This document shows positions 1 through 7,749 of a stretch of 64,000 nucleotides of DNA, in pieces; within the stretch, counting starts at the first letter, position 1, and each line of letters begins with the position of its first letter. Source of the stretch: a virus; IMG/VR virus record IMGVR_UViG_3300028361_000013, positions 104,583 to 168,582 of that record; one strand, given 5' to 3'. The position numbers and the translations under genes are program-made. The notes under the pieces are model-generated. The model saw only the letters and a list, made by a program, of their open reading frames with translations, did no database searches and was not told the DNA's origin.

Positions 1-288
1 GGTTGTGATGAATGCGACTTAATCGGTAGAAAGATTATATTAGAAGAGGATGTAATCAGCTGCTTCATATATGAGCCTGTAGAGTCAGATGATGGAAGAC
101 TTAAATATAAAATGCTTATCCTTAATGAGGATTTATTCTATGACCATTCTGGCGCATTGACAAAGGTTTACTCAAGAGTTGACCCAGGTGAACATTACAA
201 AGGAGAATGCTCTCTTATGGTGTATGCAAAAGAAGATGGTTTTATATTCCTAAAAAGGGAATCATATAGAGGAATTATTTTAAAATAA
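1..288 (+). CDS. C-terminal part of an unknown protein (cut by window edge)
   Basis: Frame 1 is open from the first base to a TAA at 286-288, giving the last 95 residues of a protein whose start lies outside the window. The visible part begins with a CxxC pair (GCDECDLIG) and is otherwise mixed alpha/beta in character. I do not recognise it. It is followed 108 nt later by the membrane-protein gene on the same strand, so it probably belongs to the same plus-strand block. Confidence 0.75.
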   Translation, partial: GCDECDLIGRKIILEEDVISCFIYEPVESDDGRLKYKMLILNEDLFYDHSGALTKVYSRVDPGEHYKGECSLMVYAKEDGFIFLKRESYRGIILK

Positions 289-395
289 CACGATGAAAAA
301 TAAAGAACCAAAAGACAACACGATAACAGTGTTAGTCGTATGTTAAATAATAATGCTATTGTGCATGATTGTACAGTGGTTATAAAAACAAAATT

Positions 396-1211
396 ATGAG
401 CGAAATAAAAGGAATAAAGGAAGAACTGGAAAGTAAGAGACAAATGTCTGTTGATAAGACAGAGAACGTTCCTTCAGTTAAACTTCTTATGTCTGGAGAA
501 GACGGTGATAGAGAAATCCTTAAAAGAACTGGTCTTGACCACGACATTAAGGAAGCTGAGAAAATCAAAGGACTTGAGATAGATAGAAAGAACCTTGAAG
601 ATACCTATAAGGGCTTTGTATTTACTGAAGAAGAGATTAAGGATATATGCATTAAGTATGACCTTAGACTCTTGCCAACAAAACACTTTAGAGGAGACCT
701 CGATACAGAAGTTGCTGAAAAGCTTAAGGCATTTGTAGCCGAGCACCCAGAGATTGGAGCAGTAAGTGAGTCATTCTACATCATCGCTCCAGAGAACTCA
801 TTCGACCTGGAGTACTCAGATGCAAAGCCATCAGCCAAGACAGACCTAATACTTGTGTACAAAGTTAGAACAGAGCGTGGTGAATTAGAAAAGTTTGTCT
901 TCATTCACAAGTGGGGAAAAGAAGAGTTCTCATCCCTAAGAAGACTTAAGGGAATATTCTATGAATCAACATCATCAATGACTTCAGTATTAATGTCTGC
1001 ATGGACTGTAATCATATCAACAGTGTTTGGAGTATTATTCAATGGATTCACTGGAGAATGGCATCAATATTTAAACTTGATTTGGATTTTGCTTATGTCA
1101 TTTGGAATGTCAATGCTTACTCTGCTCATTATGTTTAATGATGGCGACATGAAACTTTATAATAGAACTTCAGATGAAGTTTGGAACACACGTTACACCA
1201 GAAGAAGATAA
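396..1211 (+). CDS. Membrane protein with cytoplasmic N-domain and two C-terminal TM helices
   Basis: 271 aa. I chose the ATG at 396 (MSEIKGIKEEL) over the in-frame ATG at 369 because the context AAAATTATG recurs before the next gene. Residues 1-60 look like charged coiled coil; residues 80-190 look like a soluble alpha/beta domain; two hydrophobic helices follow near residues 200-250, separated by a short FNGFTGEWHQ loop. It may be a tail- or entry-related membrane protein, but nothing identifies it. It ends 4 nt before the next start, so the two genes are probably co-transcribed. Confidence 0.8.
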   Translation: MSEIKGIKEELESKRQMSVDKTENVPSVKLLMSGEDGDREILKRTGLDHDIKEAEKIKGLEIDRKNLEDTYKGFVFTEEEIKDICIKYDLRLLPTKHFRGDLDTEVAEKLKAFVAEHPEIGAVSESFYIIAPENSFDLEYSDAKPSAKTDLILVYKVRTERGELEKFVFIHKWGKEEFSSLRRLKGIFYESTSSMTSVLMSAWTVIISTVFGVLFNGFTGEWHQYLNLIWILLMSFGMSMLTLLIMFNDGDMKLYNRTSDEVWNTRYTRRR

Positions 1212-1215
1212 AATT

Positions 1216-1485
1216 ATGAAAAACTTAAATAGAACATTATTGTCATTGGTCATAGGCGTTTTTATGATTCACCTAATAGCATGGACCAAAGGAAACACAA
1301 ACACATACACTTATACTGTAGAAGAAAGCGTGAGCCTTTCAAGAATAGAAGACCCAGACACTGAAAGAAGATACTTTTATGAAACAGTCATAGAAGAAAC
1401 TGCCATGCCATCAAACTTCCCTCTGTTGTTTGAAAGCAAGTACGATACCATCAAAACCTCTCTTAAGAGTAAGGTAAGACTTTAA
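1216..1485 (+). CDS. Small membrane-anchored protein
   Basis: 89 aa from the ATG at 1216; the in-frame ATG at 1174 lies inside the preceding gene. An N-terminal hydrophobic segment (residues 5-20, LLSLVIGVFMIHLIAW) is followed by a polar, Thr/Glu-rich domain. It is an unrecognised single-pass or signal-anchored protein paired with the two-TM protein just upstream. Confidence 0.7.
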   Translation: MKNLNRTLLSLVIGVFMIHLIAWTKGNTNTYTYTVEESVSLSRIEDPDTERRYFYETVIEETAMPSNFPLLFESKYDTIKTSLKSKVRL

Positions 1486-1501
1486 CAAAAAAATTACAAC
1501 A

Positions 1502-1570
1502 ATGAATTTTATAAAAAACATGCACAAAGAATTCTATCTTAGCAAAGAGAAAGAGGCTGTTGTGTCATAA
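1502..1570 (+). CDS. Possible 22-residue peptide
   Basis: ATG at 1502 and TAA at 1568-1570 give a 22-residue, partly basic peptide (begins MNFIKNMHKEF). It sits 16 nt after the previous stop and ends just before a class B promoter. It is too short to be sure of; spacing and the A-rich upstream sequence are the only support. Confidence 0.3.
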   Translation: MNFIKNMHKEFYLSKEKEAVVS

Positions 1571-1574
1571 AAAT

Positions 1575-1603
1575 AGAACATTTCTAAATTTCTTGCGTAT
1601 AAT
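1575..1603 (+). promoter_or_regulatory. Class B promoter
   Basis: AGAACA (1575-1580), 17 nt, TATAAT (1598-1603), with TTGCG directly before TATAAT. The ATG of the WYL-like gene begins at 1609, only 5 nt after the -10 box, so its message would be leaderless. Confidence 0.8.
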
Positions 1604-1608
1604 AATAT

Positions 1609-2646
1609 ATGAATTTAAGCAATTATTTCTTTAAAATATACAATGGAACACGTTCCAAAATAACGATGTTCGATAATCTAATGTATAAGAGAACTGGTAA
1701 AGAAACATATGCAAATAAGTATAGTTGTTCCCATAGTGAAGATTACTTCTTGTCACACCTCGAAGAAAACTGTAGCAAACTTAAAACACTCCTAAAGGAG
1801 CAGTCAATCCTTATAAAAGATTTTAACTACAGAGAGAACTGTAAACTTCAAGAAATGCTTGAACAGGCTTTTGATAAAACTAAAGAGGTAGATGAATATA
1901 TTGTAAACAAGAAACGTGACAAATTAACAATACTGCTGGAGCAATCAAGAAAAGAAATTAAAAATACAATTGATGCATGCAAGGCTTTTGAAGAAATAAT
2001 TAAACCCAAGCCAAAACCAAAAGCTCCAGTAAGAGAATTCATAATAACAAAGCAAGTAAAAAATACAATTGATTCAATTCAAAAAGCCATAGATGAAAAC
2101 TCTTATATTAACATAACATACAAAGGAAGCGAAAGAGTTATATATCCTATAAACTTTGTTGGTGCAGGTAAAGTTGAAGCATTGCACATAAGCGGATACA
2201 CAAAATCTAATAGTGACTATCCAAGAAACTTTTTCGTAGATGAAATTAAAGTGATTGACTTTATAACAATAGAGACAAGACTTCAAAATATTATTGATAA
2301 GGCAGATAAAAAACTGACAGTATCCAGTGAAAACATAAATCCAAAGTTTAAAGTAATTTATCTATCTGATAACAATGGGGAAGTAAAGTATGCAATTTGT
2401 CCAGCAGATTACTCTGATGCCTACGCTTTGTTTAGTATGAAATACTATCCAGTGTCAGAATTAAAAGAACATTACGCTAAGAAAGATTATGTAGCCCACC
2501 CACAAGAAACTTGTGCTGAAGAAAATCCTAATGCTGAATATGATTATGACAATGATGGAGGAAGCAGTAGATATAGATTCTATTCTATGAGAGATGTGGT
2601 TATGGCAATTCATAATTGTGAAATTTATAATAAGGCATGGCAATAA
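1609..2646 (+). CDS. WYL-domain-like protein
   Basis: 345 aa. The middle (about residues 150-220) resembles a WYL domain: an 'I..AI.....I.I.Y' start, a basic ERVIYP strand, then 'ALHISGY' and 'FFVDEIKVIDFI', matching the family's beta-barrel plus 'F..D.I' signature. WYL domains bind nucleic acid or nucleotides and often regulate phage or defence genes. The N-terminal 130 residues are coiled coil rich in Lys/Glu and end in a KPKPKPKAP linker. The C-terminal part is acidic. No HTH is visible. It is expressed from a class B promoter with the ATG 5 nt after the -10 box, and overlaps the GIY-YIG gene by 10 nt. Confidence 0.8.
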   Translation: MNLSNYFFKIYNGTRSKITMFDNLMYKRTGKETYANKYSCSHSEDYFLSHLEENCSKLKTLLKEQSILIKDFNYRENCKLQEMLEQAFDKTKEVDEYIVNKKRDKLTILLEQSRKEIKNTIDACKAFEEIIKPKPKPKAPVREFIITKQVKNTIDSIQKAIDENSYINITYKGSERVIYPINFVGAGKVEALHISGYTKSNSDYPRNFFVDEIKVIDFITIETRLQNIIDKADKKLTVSSENINPKFKVIYLSDNNGEVKYAICPADYSDAYALFSMKYYPVSELKEHYAKKDYVAHPQETCAEENPNAEYDYDNDGGSSRYRFYSMRDVVMAIHNCEIYNKAWQ

Positions 2647-3716
2647 CAAAAGTAAATCATAAGGATGTTATTTCATCATCTAAGGATTCTAATATTAGTG
2701 GAGGCTCTGGTATATACTTTCTCGTACACGATAATAGAGTTGTTTACGTTGGACAATCCCTTAACGTAATATCAAGGTCTTTTGGCGGGCACAATGATAA
2801 AACTTTTGATGGAGTAGCTTACATAATAGTTGAAGACAACATCCACCTAAATAACTTGGAGGCATATTTCATAGGTAAGTTCAAGCCAAAATATAATTCC
2901 TCTATTCCATCCAATAAACTGGGTTTATCCAAAAAACATCTTACAAAAGAATTTGACTTTGAAAAAGTAAATCACCTTATTGAAAACCAGTATGGAAAGT
3001 TAGAGATGACTGGAGTTAAATTTAAGGACTACGATAGTCATATAGACTTACATCTTGTTAAAGAAGAGTATGACTATACCAATTTAAAAATACGCTCAAT
3101 AGAACAAAGACTTAACGATAGTGAGATGAAGTTCGAAAAAATGATTAAAGAAGGTTATAAGGAGATAGGAAGAATCTCTAAGAGAATAGGAAGGCTCATT
3201 GATAAAGAGAAAAAATTGCAATGCGAAATTGATAAAAAGAACCAGAAGATTATGAGCTTTGGTAGAGATGTTATTGAAATGTCAGAGGAAATTTCTATAC
3301 TTAGAGATAAGATTTCTGTACAAAGTGATTTCGAACCCTCTATAGACATTTGGAATAAAAATATGCACGCTGTATTCGGAGTGTATATTAAAGGTGTTAG
3401 AAACACTCCTTTCTATTATTTCGTATCTAATAATCCACTGGAAGAACTTGGTAAAATGAGAGATGGAAAATCTAAGTCTAAATCTGAGATGATACAGAAA
3501 ACTTTTAAATTTCTGTTAGACCAAGGCATCCAGGATAAGATAGAACTTAGATTCGAAGAATTCATTACGACAGGATACACAAAAAGTGTTAGCTACGAAT
3601 TTCTATCTGGTAAAGAGAGTCAGTGTTTTAATTGCAACACGCATAGGACAAGGCGTAAAGAAGCTGAATTAATCTGGAATGATATTGTATCCAAAGTGGT
3701 GAAGCTTAAATACTAA
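2637..3716 (+). CDS. GIY-YIG endonuclease-like protein (probable homing endonuclease)
   Basis: 359 aa. Residues 20-100 carry a GIY-YIG nuclease domain: GIYFLVH, then VVYVGQS about ten residues on, an Arg a few residues later (ISRSF), and LNNLEAYFIGKFKPKYN with the catalytic Glu. Residues 130-240 are a long coiled coil, and the C-terminal 120 residues end in a CxxC segment (QCFNCNTHRTRR) that could bind DNA through zinc. Free-standing GIY-YIG enzymes with variable C-terminal DNA-binding parts are typical phage homing endonucleases. It overlaps the WYL-like gene by 10 nt, so it may instead be a partner of that protein. Confidence 0.85.
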   Translation: MAITKVNHKDVISSSKDSNISGGSGIYFLVHDNRVVYVGQSLNVISRSFGGHNDKTFDGVAYIIVEDNIHLNNLEAYFIGKFKPKYNSSIPSNKLGLSKKHLTKEFDFEKVNHLIENQYGKLEMTGVKFKDYDSHIDLHLVKEEYDYTNLKIRSIEQRLNDSEMKFEKMIKEGYKEIGRISKRIGRLIDKEKKLQCEIDKKNQKIMSFGRDVIEMSEEISILRDKISVQSDFEPSIDIWNKNMHAVFGVYIKGVRNTPFYYFVSNNPLEELGKMRDGKSKSKSEMIQKTFKFLLDQGIQDKIELRFEEFITTGYTKSVSYEFLSGKESQCFNCNTHRTRRKEAELIWNDIVSKVVKLKY

Positions 3717-3740
3717 TTAAACTTTTATAAGATAAATTTT

Positions 3741-3769
3741 AGAACATTTCTAAATTTCTTGCGTATAAT
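3741..3769 (+). promoter_or_regulatory. Class B promoter
   Basis: AGAACA (3741-3746), 17 nt, TATAAT (3764-3769). The 17-nt spacer is identical to that at 1575. A 19-nt leader precedes the ATG at 3789, so this promoter should drive the five-gene plus-strand run up to 5885. Confidence 0.8.
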
Positions 3770-3788
3770 AGATTATAAATAATTAACT

Positions 3789-4223
3789 ATGTTTGAAGAT
3801 TTTAGAACACTATTAGAAACTATTGAGGACGAATACTCTATGGGTATTGAACAAGGTGGAGTTAGAGTTAAGGATAGTCTATACTCTATTGAAGTAACTG
3901 TTGACCCACCATCTAAGTATAGCGCTGCTGCAGGAGTTCAAAAGTCACTTAGAAATAAAGGCTTTGAGTCAGATGGGTGTGGTATCTATACACTTGAAAA
4001 AAATAATATACATGACCATACTGTTGAAACTGTTCATATATCAGAAATAGATACGTCAATGATTAATTCTCTTGAATGTAAATTGTTTTTGAAAAATTAC
4101 TTAGACCAAAACGGTGAAGTAGATATTCAAGGATTTAAGAAATCAATTGATGCTATAGTAAAAGGAATTCAAGAAGATTGCTCTATTGTAATGTCTGCAG
4201 AAATCTTTAAACAAAATTCATAA
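3789..4223 (+). CDS. Unknown protein
   Basis: 144 aa, acidic, no membrane segment. It is the first gene after the class B promoter at 3741-3769 and lies 6 nt before the next gene. I see no known domain. Confidence 0.75.
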   Translation: MFEDFRTLLETIEDEYSMGIEQGGVRVKDSLYSIEVTVDPPSKYSAAAGVQKSLRNKGFESDGCGIYTLEKNNIHDHTVETVHISEIDTSMINSLECKLFLKNYLDQNGEVDIQGFKKSIDAIVKGIQEDCSIVMSAEIFKQNS

Positions 4224-4229
4224 GAAGAC

Positions 4230-4616
4230 ATGAAGATAACTACATACGAATACGAGAAAGTTCCAGTAGAAGAAACTGAAATATTCATTCCAGAAAAACC
4301 ATTCTATTGTTTTCAGACAGGAGTTAGAAGAGCTATTAGAATAGTTCCAACTTTTGTTACGTGGGAAGGCAATCAATACAATAAAAAAGGAGATGTATAT
4401 GAACTTGAAGTTACTTGTGTTTATCAAAGCATGGAGTGCATAGTTGAAAGGTTTAATGTAAGAGTTAGTATGATTGAAAACCATATTAATAGAGAAGAAA
4501 AAAGTAAGGCTGCAGAAATAAGTAGAATGCTACTGGAGGAAGATTACTACACAAGAACAAAGGAACAGTTTGATGCTGACTTAGAAAGCGCACTGTCTTC
4601 TTTTAAAAAATTATAA
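4230..4616 (+). CDS. Unknown protein
   Basis: 128 aa; a beta-rich N-terminal two thirds and a helical, Glu/Lys-rich end. Separated from its upstream neighbour by 6 nt and from the next gene by 1 nt, which indicates one operon. Not recognised. Confidence 0.75.
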   Translation: MKITTYEYEKVPVEETEIFIPEKPFYCFQTGVRRAIRIVPTFVTWEGNQYNKKGDVYELEVTCVYQSMECIVERFNVRVSMIENHINREEKSKAAEISRMLLEEDYYTRTKEQFDADLESALSSFKKL

Positions 4617-4617
4617 G

Positions 4618-5067
4618 ATGAAAAATAAGTCAAGAATATGGAGAATGCTTAAAGATGCCCCTGAAGACATTAAATCTATTACAGTGGCACAACTTGTCGA
4701 TAAGTTTGGTAAAGAGCTTGAGGCAGAGCGTAAGGCTAAACTAAGCAATGATGATAAAGTATGCAGCGACTTCACTGGTGTATATATAAAAGTGAGAGAT
4801 GAGGATGCCACATTCGGACTTGATGTTGACTACATTAGAATTGATAGCATTAAGCCTGGAAGCATGGATACTGAATGGGAACAACTCTATGATGTCATAG
4901 GAGAGAAAGTTCAGTTCTCAAACATAAAGAATGCTCTTAGAGATTGTAATGATAATATGTCTGCAGATGAATTGTATGGAGCAGAAGTTATTACAAAGGA
5001 AATCTTTGACCACGCAAAAACACAGCTTGAATTGGCTAACGAAATCATAGATAAGATTAAAGCGTAG
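4618..5067 (+). CDS. Unknown protein
   Basis: 149 aa, mixed charged protein starting MKNKSRIWRMLKDAPEDIKS. It ends with TAG followed directly by TAA. The tandem stop is worth noting because of the possible amber-reading tRNA at 17320-17389. Not recognised. Confidence 0.75.
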   Translation: MKNKSRIWRMLKDAPEDIKSITVAQLVDKFGKELEAERKAKLSNDDKVCSDFTGVYIKVRDEDATFGLDVDYIRIDSIKPGSMDTEWEQLYDVIGEKVQFSNIKNALRDCNDNMSADELYGAEVITKEIFDHAKTQLELANEIIDKIKA

Positions 5068-5110
5068 TAAAGGTGAATTCCAAATTTATTTATTTTTAAT
5101 AAAAAGAACA

Positions 5111-5464
5111 ATGAAAAGAATTAAATTACCACAAGGAACAGTTGTAGTTGATGAAATTGCTGATATAAAAGGGTATTACCACGATTCTTTTACGAATAAA
5201 ATATATCATTCTGGCGATGCTGATTATGTTAAAAGCCCGCAAGTTAATAACATAGTAGCATCTACATTCTTCGTAGACAAAGACATTCCTATGTATTTAG
5301 AACAATCTAAAAAATATTTTCCAATAGAGTTTGAGATGGAAACAATTTCAACCATTCCTTTCTCTAAGGAATCTCCATATAGAGATAGAGGGTACGTTGA
5401 ACAAATTAATACCACAAGAGACAAGAGTGGTCAACTATGGTGCAAACTTAAAAAAAATGATTGA
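5111..5464 (+). CDS. Unknown small protein
   Basis: 117 aa starting MKRIKLPQGTVVVDEIADIKG. A 43-nt A/T-rich gap precedes it. Its end overlaps the next start by 8 nt, so translation is probably coupled. Not recognised. Confidence 0.75.
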   Translation: MKRIKLPQGTVVVDEIADIKGYYHDSFTNKIYHSGDADYVKSPQVNNIVASTFFVDKDIPMYLEQSKKYFPIEFEMETISTIPFSKESPYRDRGYVEQINTTRDKSGQLWCKLKKND

Positions 5465-5885
5465 ATACTCGAATAGATACAGCAGCACAGACCAACCAGA
5501 TAAAATGGGTAGGTGGGCAAGAACAGCATCTTACAATAATATTAGGATTGCCTGGATAACCAGATTGGAAGTTAAAGGTGAGGTCGCTTTTTTTGTTACT
5601 TGCCACTTTCCAACCATGCAAAATGATACAGCAAATGAAAGCGAGTCATTTGAATCCTTAGAAGAAGCAAAAGGCTTTGTAAAGGAACGCTGGGAATGGT
5701 TTTTAAATTCAGTACAAGTATCTGTGGTAGATGAACTAAAGCCAGAACAAATTAAACCAAACGATTTAGAATCATTAGTTAAATTTCTTTTTTCAGAAGG
5801 AGAAACTGAAATTAAATTAATTAAAGATAGTAACAAGGTAGAGATTTGGTCTGGAGGTAAATATATTGATAGAAGATTAATGTAA
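5457..5885 (+). CDS. Unknown protein
   Basis: 142 aa from the ATG at 5457. The frame is open further upstream to 5331, but that part only shadows the preceding gene. It starts MIEYSNRYSSTDQPDKMGRW and has a Trp-rich middle. It is the last gene of the plus-strand block, followed 3 nt later by the tRNA-like element. Confidence 0.75.
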   Translation: MIEYSNRYSSTDQPDKMGRWARTASYNNIRIAWITRLEVKGEVAFFVTCHFPTMQNDTANESESFESLEEAKGFVKERWEWFLNSVQVSVVDELKPEQIKPNDLESLVKFLFSEGETEIKLIKDSNKVEIWSGGKYIDRRLM

Positions 5886-5888
5886 TAT

Positions 5889-6001
5889 TGTAATGTGTCG
5901 AAATTGGTATCCGACCTACCCTACTGGTAGAGGAAGTGATGGTTCGACTCCATCCGACTGAATGGTTCAGTTAGCTGCAGGTTCGAGTCCTGTCATTATA
6001 A
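5889..6001 (+). tRNA. tRNA-like element of abnormal architecture
   Basis: An acceptor-like 7-bp helix is formed by TGTAATG (5889-5895) and CATTATA (5994-6000). A D-arm-like TCG/CGA helix with TTGG in the loop follows, and a T-arm (GCAGG-TTCGAGT-CCTGT) precedes the 3' strand. Between them lie about 60 nt instead of the usual 20-35, holding a second T-arm-like hairpin (GATGG-TTCGACT-CCATC) and a hairpin ACTGAA/TTCAGT. No convincing anticodon arm can be placed. It could be two fused degenerate tRNAs, a tRNA with an insertion, or a tRNA mimic. Confidence 0.5.
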
Positions 6002-6349
6002 TTTGCGTTATTAATAGGGAGAGTTGTGAAAGCAGTTCTCCTTTTTTTGTATAGGGATATTTTGATTCTGCAGGAGCAGATTGTACCCAGAGCATCACGA
6101 TTAAATAGAAACATTAAATAGATGTATTGTATAGGCATTTTCTAAATTTATAACAATTTGCATAGGGAGAGTTGTGAAACGTCAGAGTGAGCAAGGGGAG
6201 GGGTGTAAATATGTCACGATGACCTGGGTAATATCTCTGGGGAGATAAGGGGATTTTGTCTCTGGATTGGCATAGTTTTATCCCCAACCAGCAGCTTATA
6301 TTAGGGGTATAAAATCAGGGAGAAGTGGGTAATATTTGAGGTCGATTCT

Positions 6350-6378
6350 GGGGAGAGCTGGGAGGGAGCGGGAGAGGG
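6350..6378 (+). other. Canonical G-quadruplex motif
   Basis: Five G-tracts (GGGG, GGG, GGG, GGG, GGG) separated by loops of 6, 1, 3 and 3 nt, in a genome that is otherwise A/T-rich. Confidence 0.75.
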
Positions 6379-6399
6379 TGCAATTTTATGTGGTGGAGG

Positions 6400-6573
6400 G
6401 TGGGGAAATGTGGGATAAAATAATAGCCTAAAAAATGGAAATTTAGGGGGTGCATTTAGGGAAAGGTTGGTAATGTTAATAACTATTTTTTCTAATAATC
6501 AGATAGTTAGGTATTAAAAACATCGAAAAGAGGTAGTTTAATATTCGGTGCTGCACATCCCACATTTCCCCAC
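6400..6573. repeat. 17-bp inverted repeat, 140-nt spacing
   Basis: GTGGGGAAATGTGGGAT at 6400-6416 and its exact reverse complement at 6557-6573. The enclosed DNA is A/T-rich and carries related fragments (GGAAATTTAGG), so an extended cruciform or RNA stem is possible. Confidence 0.8.
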
Positions 6574-6662
6574 ACCATAGTACTGAATTTTCTCAACCAT
6601 CCAAATTTCCAAAATTTAGGCGATATTGAAATTGTTCGTACATGTGCATCACCTAAATTTCT

Positions 6663-6945
6663 AAAAAATAGGACTATACCAAAGCTTGAGTGCAAGAAGC
6701 AAGTCGAGCTCTGGGTCGTCCTATTTAGTCTTGCATCCGAAGGTGCAAAATACTGTCATAGAAATTATGGGAAATAATCTAAGAAATCTTTAGGATTCTT
6801 AAGCGCATATTGGACCACTAAGCATGGCGTGCGTAGAAGAGCTAAGAAACGAGTTCAGAGCATGGTCGGTGTTTGCTTAAAAAGTTTTGGAGATTTCTAT
6901 ATGTCAGTAATTTTTCATAATGTGTTTTTTCGTTAGTTACTTAGT
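6663..6945 (-). ncRNA. Probable small RNA from a class B promoter
   Basis: The class B promoter at 6951-6979 points into this ORF-free stretch. On the minus strand it contains a TTGCA/TGCAA hairpin with a CCTTCGGA loop and ends in a stem AATAGGAC (6667-6674) / GTCCTATT (6718-6725) followed by a T-run, which looks like an intrinsic terminator. Expected transcript about 280 nt. No open frame longer than a few codons follows the promoter. Confidence 0.55.
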
Positions 6946-6950
6946 ATTAT

Positions 6951-6979
6951 CTTATACGTAAGTTATCAACAAATGTTCT
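6951..6979 (-). promoter_or_regulatory. Class B promoter
   Basis: On the minus strand AGAACA (6979-6974), 17 nt ending ACG, TATAAG (6956-6951). It drives the putative small RNA at 6663-6945. Confidence 0.75.
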
Positions 6980-7084
6980 ATAAAATTGTAACTTTTTAAA
7001 TGATGCTTATTAAGAATGATTCTGCATAAGCACTGCGTGCTCGATGGAGCAGGCTCAAATAATAAATTGGGCAAAAAAGTTTGG

Positions 7085-7107
7085 GGCAGGAGTGGATTAA
7101 CCCTGCC
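7085..7107 (-). repeat. Intergenic element, GGCAGG-hairpin variant
   Basis: GGCAGG...CCTGCC palindrome around AGTGGATTAA, a diverged copy of the element family also at 7242, 11998, 21058, 32642, 44732 and 47663. It lies downstream of the class A promoter at 7159-7188, with no credible gene between. Only a 16-codon frame starts near that promoter. Confidence 0.5.
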
Positions 7108-7241
7108 ATAAGTTTTTCAGTTCTGGGGTAGTAGATGTGTCTCTCATTGTCTACACTTGTATAACGATAAGAATTTAAAAAGTTACAAAGAATAAAATCT
7201 TTTTCCGATTCGCTTACAAAATGGTTGGCAAGAAAATATAA

Positions 7242-7311
7242 GGCAGGCTGGAGTCTACTCTTTCGGTTCACCTCGGTGACCAGACCCGTCTCGCTGTTCG
7301 CATCGACATTT
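7242..7311 (-). repeat. Intergenic element driven by an orphan class A promoter
   Basis: Core matches GGCAGG(T/C)TGGAGTCTACTC on the plus strand. The class A promoter at 7312-7341 reads straight into it and no ORF follows. Within the transcript GGTCTGGTCACC and GAGGTGAACC can pair. Candidate short structured RNA. Confidence 0.5.
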
Positions 7312-7370
7312 GTATAACGATGTGTTTTTAAAAAGTTACAAATCTGAATTTGACCAGTCCCGACTGGACA

Positions 7371-7401
7371 AAAAAAAACCCCCAGCATAGCTGAAGGTTT
7401 T
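7371..7401 (-). terminator. Intrinsic terminator
   Basis: Minus-strand hairpin AACCTTCAGC-TATG-CTGGGGGTT followed by T7; ends the 78-aa gene at 7422-7658. Confidence 0.75.
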
Positions 7402-7421
7402 CATATATTTGTGTTCAGGGT

Positions 7422-7658
7422 TTAGGCTTTTCTTTTCCCTCTGGCGTGACCAGGAATCTTCTCGTTAGAGAGGTAATGCTTGGTAGGCTCTCCAAGCCCT
7501 TCAGCTTTAATCTTGTTTAGGATGCTTCCAACATCTTCTGGGTTCACACTTGAGAACGATAGAGTGTTAAATGTTTTTTTAACATTAACAATTCCTTCTT
7601 TGGTCTTCTTTTCGTGCGTGTCTTTCTTTGCGCCTGATACGTGTACTGTAAGTCTCAT
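7422..7658 (-). CDS. Small basic protein, unknown
   Basis: 78 aa, Lys/Arg-rich at both ends (C-terminus HARGKRKA). Unlike most neighbours it has no class A promoter. Instead a host-type promoter (7681-7712) overlaps the terminator of the upstream operon. It probably binds nucleic acid, judging from charge only. Confidence 0.75.
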   Translation of the reverse strand: MRLTVHVSGAKKDTHEKKTKEGIVNVKKTFNTLSFSSVNPEDVGSILNKIKAEGLGEPTKHYLSNEKIPGHARGKRKA

Positions 7659-7680
7659 CTCTAATTAATTTTTATGTAAG

Positions 7681-7712
7681 CAAATGTAGTGATTAAAAAA
7701 GAGACTACCAAA
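7681..7712 (-). promoter_or_regulatory. Host-type (Bacteroidetes) promoter
   Basis: Minus strand TTTG (7712-7709), 20 nt, TACATTTG (7688-7681), the TTTG-N19/20-TAnnTTTG form of the primary Bacteroidetes sigma factor. It lies 22 nt before the ATG at 7658. Confidence 0.7.
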
Positions 7713-7728
7713 TGATAATCTCTTTTTA
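7694..7728 (-). terminator. Intrinsic terminator
   Basis: Hairpin AAAAAGAGA...TCTCTTTTTT after the 8597-7750 operon; its 3' half overlaps the -33 region of the host-type promoter. Confidence 0.7.
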
Positions 7729-7749
7729 GTTTATATTGTTTTTGCCTTC

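Larger units (their letters stand above)
6002..6662. other. Gene-free, G-rich structured region
   Basis: No credible ORF on either strand. The plus strand holds clustered G-runs, including a canonical G-quadruplex motif with five G-tracts at 6350-6378. A 17-bp perfect inverted repeat lies at 6400-6416 and 6557-6573, arms 140 nt apart. AGGGAGAGTTGTGAAA-type repeats occur at 6016 and 6164. Plus-strand genes end at 5885 and minus-strand genes end at 7422, so two gene blocks converge here. A replication origin/terminus or packaging site is possible; nothing proves one. Confidence 0.6.

Noticed and set aside
293-346. 17-codon plus-strand frame after the partial first gene
   Set aside because: Too short and without supporting context; could be a peptide, but I cannot support it.
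6961-6973. TTATCAACA as a DnaA box
   Set aside because: A single near-match in A/T-rich DNA overlapping a class B promoter is not evidence of an origin.
6996-7388. 130-codon minus-strand frame
   Set aside because: It runs through two class A promoters (translated as NFLKTHRYT and NFLNSYRYT) and two intergenic elements, so it is a product of repeats, not a gene.
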